Source of the DNA: Acidobacteriota bacterium
Lineage (GTDB): Bacteria > Acidobacteriota > Vicinamibacteria > Vicinamibacterales > UBA8438
DNA length: 6,762 bases
Direction of reading: 5' to 3'
Assembly (NCBI GenBank): GCA_005778315.1
Contig: SXOW01000082.1
Coordinates: forward strand, 1-6,762
How positions within the stretch are numbered: the stretch's first letter is position 1; each line of letters opens with the position of its first letter. Of the stretch, positions 4,917 to 6,762 are shown piece by piece. The position numbers and the translations under genes were made by a program. The notes beneath the pieces were generated by a model. That model saw nothing but the letters and a program-made list of their open reading frames with translations. It did not search any database and was not told where the DNA came from.

Positions 4917-6762
4917 CCGGTCCGGCCGCCAGCACGTTCGATAACCCGCTGCTGACGGATTGGATCGGGCCGTTCGGCGGGGTACCGGCGTTCGACAAGA
5001 TGGCACTCGGCGCGCTGAAACCGGCGCTCGAGGCGGCCATGGCCAACCAGCTCGCCGAGATTGAGGCCATCGCATCGAACCCGGATCCGCCCACCTTCGA
5101 GAACACGATTGTCGCGCTCGAGCGGACCGGCCGCGACCTGGCCCGTGTCGCGGCCTACTCTCACGTGTGGGCCTCCAACCTTTCGACGCCCGAGTTTCGC
5201 ACGGTCCAGGCAGAGATGGCGCCGCGCCTGGCCGAGTTCGAATCGACCATCCTGCACCACGCCGCGCTGTTCGCGCGGATCCAGGCCGTACACGCCCGAT
5301 CCGACACCGCCGAGCCGCCGCTGAGAGGCGACCGGCAGCGGCTGGTCCAGGTGGTCTACGACCGGTTCGCGAGCAACGGGGCCACCCTCGACCCTGCCGC
5401 CAAGGCACGGTATGCCGAGATCGAACAGCGTCTGGCCACGCTGTACACACGGTTCTCGAACAACGTGCTGGCCGACGAGGAGGGCCACGTCACCTACCTC
5501 ACGCAGGCGCAGGTCGAGGGACTGCCGGCCGCATTCGTACAAGCGGCGGCCGCCGCGGCGGTCAGGCACGGTCGAGAGGGCGAGTACGCCATCACGAACA
5601 CCCGCTCATCGGTGGACCCGTTCCTGACCTTCTCGGACGAACGGCCGCTGCGAGAACGGGTGTGGCGCACCTACTACGCTCGCGGCGACAACGGCGACGA
5701 GCACGACAACAACGCCACCCTGGCGGAGATTCTGCGTCTGCGGCACGAGCGGGTGCGACTCCTGGGATACGACGACTACGCGAGTTGGCGGCTCGAGAAC
5801 CGGATGGCCAAGACCCCGCAACGGGCACTGGACCTCCTGGAGGCGGTCTGGCCCGCCGCGCTCGCGCGGGTCAAGGGGGAGGTGGCCGACATGCAGGCGA
5901 TGGCCGACGCGGAAGGCAAGGGTGTCACGATCGAGCCGTGGGACTACCGCTACTACGCCGAGAAGGTTCGTCAGACCGTCTTCGACCTGGCCTCCGACGA
6001 AGTGAAGCAGTATCTCCAGCTCGACAAACTTCGAGACGGCATGTTCTTCGTGGCGGGCGCGTTATTCGGCTACGCCTTCACCCCGGTCACGGACGGGTCG
6101 GTGCCGGTGTTTCACGAAGACGTCAGCGTCTGGGAAGTCACCTGCCGGACGACTGGCGCGCACGTGGGCGTCTGGTATCTGGACCCCTACGCTCGGCCAG
6201 GCAAGGTGTCTGGCGCCTGGGCGACCACCTATCGCGTCCATGAAGCGTTCGAGACCCCGGTCAGCGTGGTGGCGTCCAACAACTCCAACTTCATCAAGCC
6301 CGCGCCAGGCACACGCACCCTCGTGTCGTGGGACGACGCCGTCACGTTGTTCCACGAATTCGGCCACGCGCTGCACTATTTCTCGTCGGCGGTCGAATAT
6401 CCGTCTCTGAACAGCGGCGTCCGGGACTACATCGAGCTGCAGTCGCAGTTGTTGGAGCGCTGGCTGCTGACGGATGAGGTGGTCGCGCGGTTCCTGGTGC
6501 ATCACGAGACCGGAGAGGCTATTCCCGGCCACCTGGTGGCTCGGCTCAGGAACGCATCGACCTTCAACCAGGGATTCGCCACCACCGAGTACCTGGCGTG
6601 CGCGTTGATGGACCTGCGGTTGCACACGACCGACCCCGCGACCCTCGACCCCAAGACCTTCGAGCGCGACGCGCTGGCCGAGTGGCACATGCCGGCTCAG
6701 GTGGTGATGCGGCACCGATGTACGCAGTTCAGCCACATTTTTTCCGGCGAGGGGTACGCAGC
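4913..6762 (+). CDS. dcp: M3 family zinc metallopeptidase, Dcp-like oligopeptidase, 3'-truncated by window edge
   Basis: 616 codons are visible and the frame is still open at the right edge. Similarity to peptidyl-dipeptidase Dcp runs along the whole length: NPLL near 11-14, FENTIVALERTG (62-73), RLVQVVYDRF (143-152), RRMAK-like NRMAKTP (296-302), EPWDYRYYAEKVRQ (341-354), KPAPG (462-466), then the zinc motif HEFGH at 481-485 and the likely third ligand E508 in RDYIELQSQ. H608 and Y615 match the substrate-binding His/Tyr pair in the HIF..GYAA segment. Dcp of E. coli has 681 residues and the homologous His at 601, so about 70-75 codons should be missing. The family cleaves dipeptides or short pieces from oligopeptides using one zinc ion. 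No signal peptide is present, so a cytoplasmic role in peptide turnover is likely. The start is GTG 4913: an in-frame TGA at 4901-4903 excludes any earlier start, and the next ATG (5000) would remove conserved residues. The GTGA overlap suggests coupling to the ankyrin gene. It could equally be named a generic M3 oligopeptidase. Confidence 0.94.
   Translation, partial: MTGPAASTFDNPLLTDWIGPFGGVPAFDKMALGALKPALEAAMANQLAEIEAIASNPDPPTFENTIVALERTGRDLARVAAYSHVWASNLSTPEFRTVQAEMAPRLAEFESTILHHAALFARIQAVHARSDTAEPPLRGDRQRLVQVVYDRFASNGATLDPAAKARYAEIEQRLATLYTRFSNNVLADEEGHVTYLTQAQVEGLPAAFVQAAAAAAVRHGREGEYAITNTRSSVDPFLTFSDERPLRERVWRTYYARGDNGDEHDNNATLAEILRLRHERVRLLGYDDYASWRLENRMAKTPQRALDLLEAVWPAALARVKGEVADMQAMADAEGKGVTIEPWDYRYYAEKVRQTVFDLASDEVKQYLQLDKLRDGMFFVAGALFGYAFTPVTDGSVPVFHEDVSVWEVTCRTTGAHVGVWYLDPYARPGKVSGAWATTYRVHEAFETPVSVVASNNSNFIKPAPGTRTLVSWDDAVTLFHEFGHALHYFSSAVEYPSLNSGVRDYIELQSQLLERWLLTDEVVARFLVHHETGEAIPGHLVARLRNASTFNQGFATTEYLACALMDLRLHTTDPATLDPKTFERDALAEWHMPAQVVMRHRCTQFSHIFSGEGYA
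6353..6367 (+). other. HExxH zinc-binding motif of the M3 peptidase
   Basis: The codons give HEFGH (residues 481-485): the two histidines bind zinc and the glutamate activates water, as established for family M3. The third ligand is most likely Glu508, encoded at 6434-6436, by alignment with the glutamate of the VEFPSQ segment in E. coli Dcp. Confidence 0.93.

Noticed and set aside
4208..5569. 453-codon minus-strand open frame across the ankyrin/peptidase junction
   Set aside because: Spans two well-supported + strand genes and shows only low-complexity Ser/Ala/Arg sequence.
5167..6243. 358-codon + strand open frame inside the peptidase gene, in another frame
   Set aside because: Arg/Gly/Ala-rich product typical of an out-of-frame reading; the overlapping frame encodes the continuous Dcp-like peptidase.
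1..6762. Search for defence, CRISPR, mobile-element, tRNA/rRNA or terminator signals
   Set aside because: Practically every base is inside one of four coding frames; no inverted-repeat ends, spaced repeats, RNA gene or T-run hairpin was seen.

Overview
The window is densely coding, GC-rich DNA (about two thirds G+C by eye). It carries four genes on the + strand, packed end to end with no intergenic space beyond 17 bases. The gene content, a heme-binding DUF1587/1595/1592/1588/1585 protein followed by a Tat-exported DUF1552 protein and a secreted ankyrin-repeat protein, is typical of Acidobacteriota (for example the Vicinamibacteria group). Related pairs also occur in Planctomycetota, Verrucomicrobiota and other soil or marine lineages. 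The phylum assignment is an inference from family content and base composition, because no rRNA or marker gene is present.

Layout: (1) bases 1-2071, the C-terminal ~690 residues of a large multidomain protein with a CxxCH heme motif, open at the left edge; (2) 2068-3414, a complete DUF1552 (HXXSHH) protein with a twin-arginine leader, overlapping gene 1 by four bases (ATGA); (3) 3432-4916, a complete 494-residue protein with a Sec signal peptide and about 11-12 ankyrin repeats, preceded by a good Shine-Dalgarno; (4) 4913-6762, an M3-family zinc metallopeptidase close to peptidyl-dipeptidase Dcp, starting at a GTG that overlaps the previous stop (GTGA) and running off the right edge with an estimated 70-75 codons missing. 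No RNA gene, mobile element, CRISPR array, promoter or terminator could be supported.

The overlaps point to one polycistronic, translationally coupled unit. Genes 1-3 each carry, or are expected to carry, export signals (gene 1 needs export for c-type heme attachment). They therefore probably act together outside the cytoplasm. The DUF1592/DUF1552 pair recurs widely but its biochemical role is not established to my knowledge. The ankyrin protein could be a periplasmic scaffold or chaperone for the heme protein, which is a hypothesis. The peptidase has no signal peptide and probably works in the cytoplasm on short peptides; it may simply share the transcript. I see no clearly new system here. 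The most interesting point is the uncharacterised exported heme-protein/DUF1552/ankyrin module.
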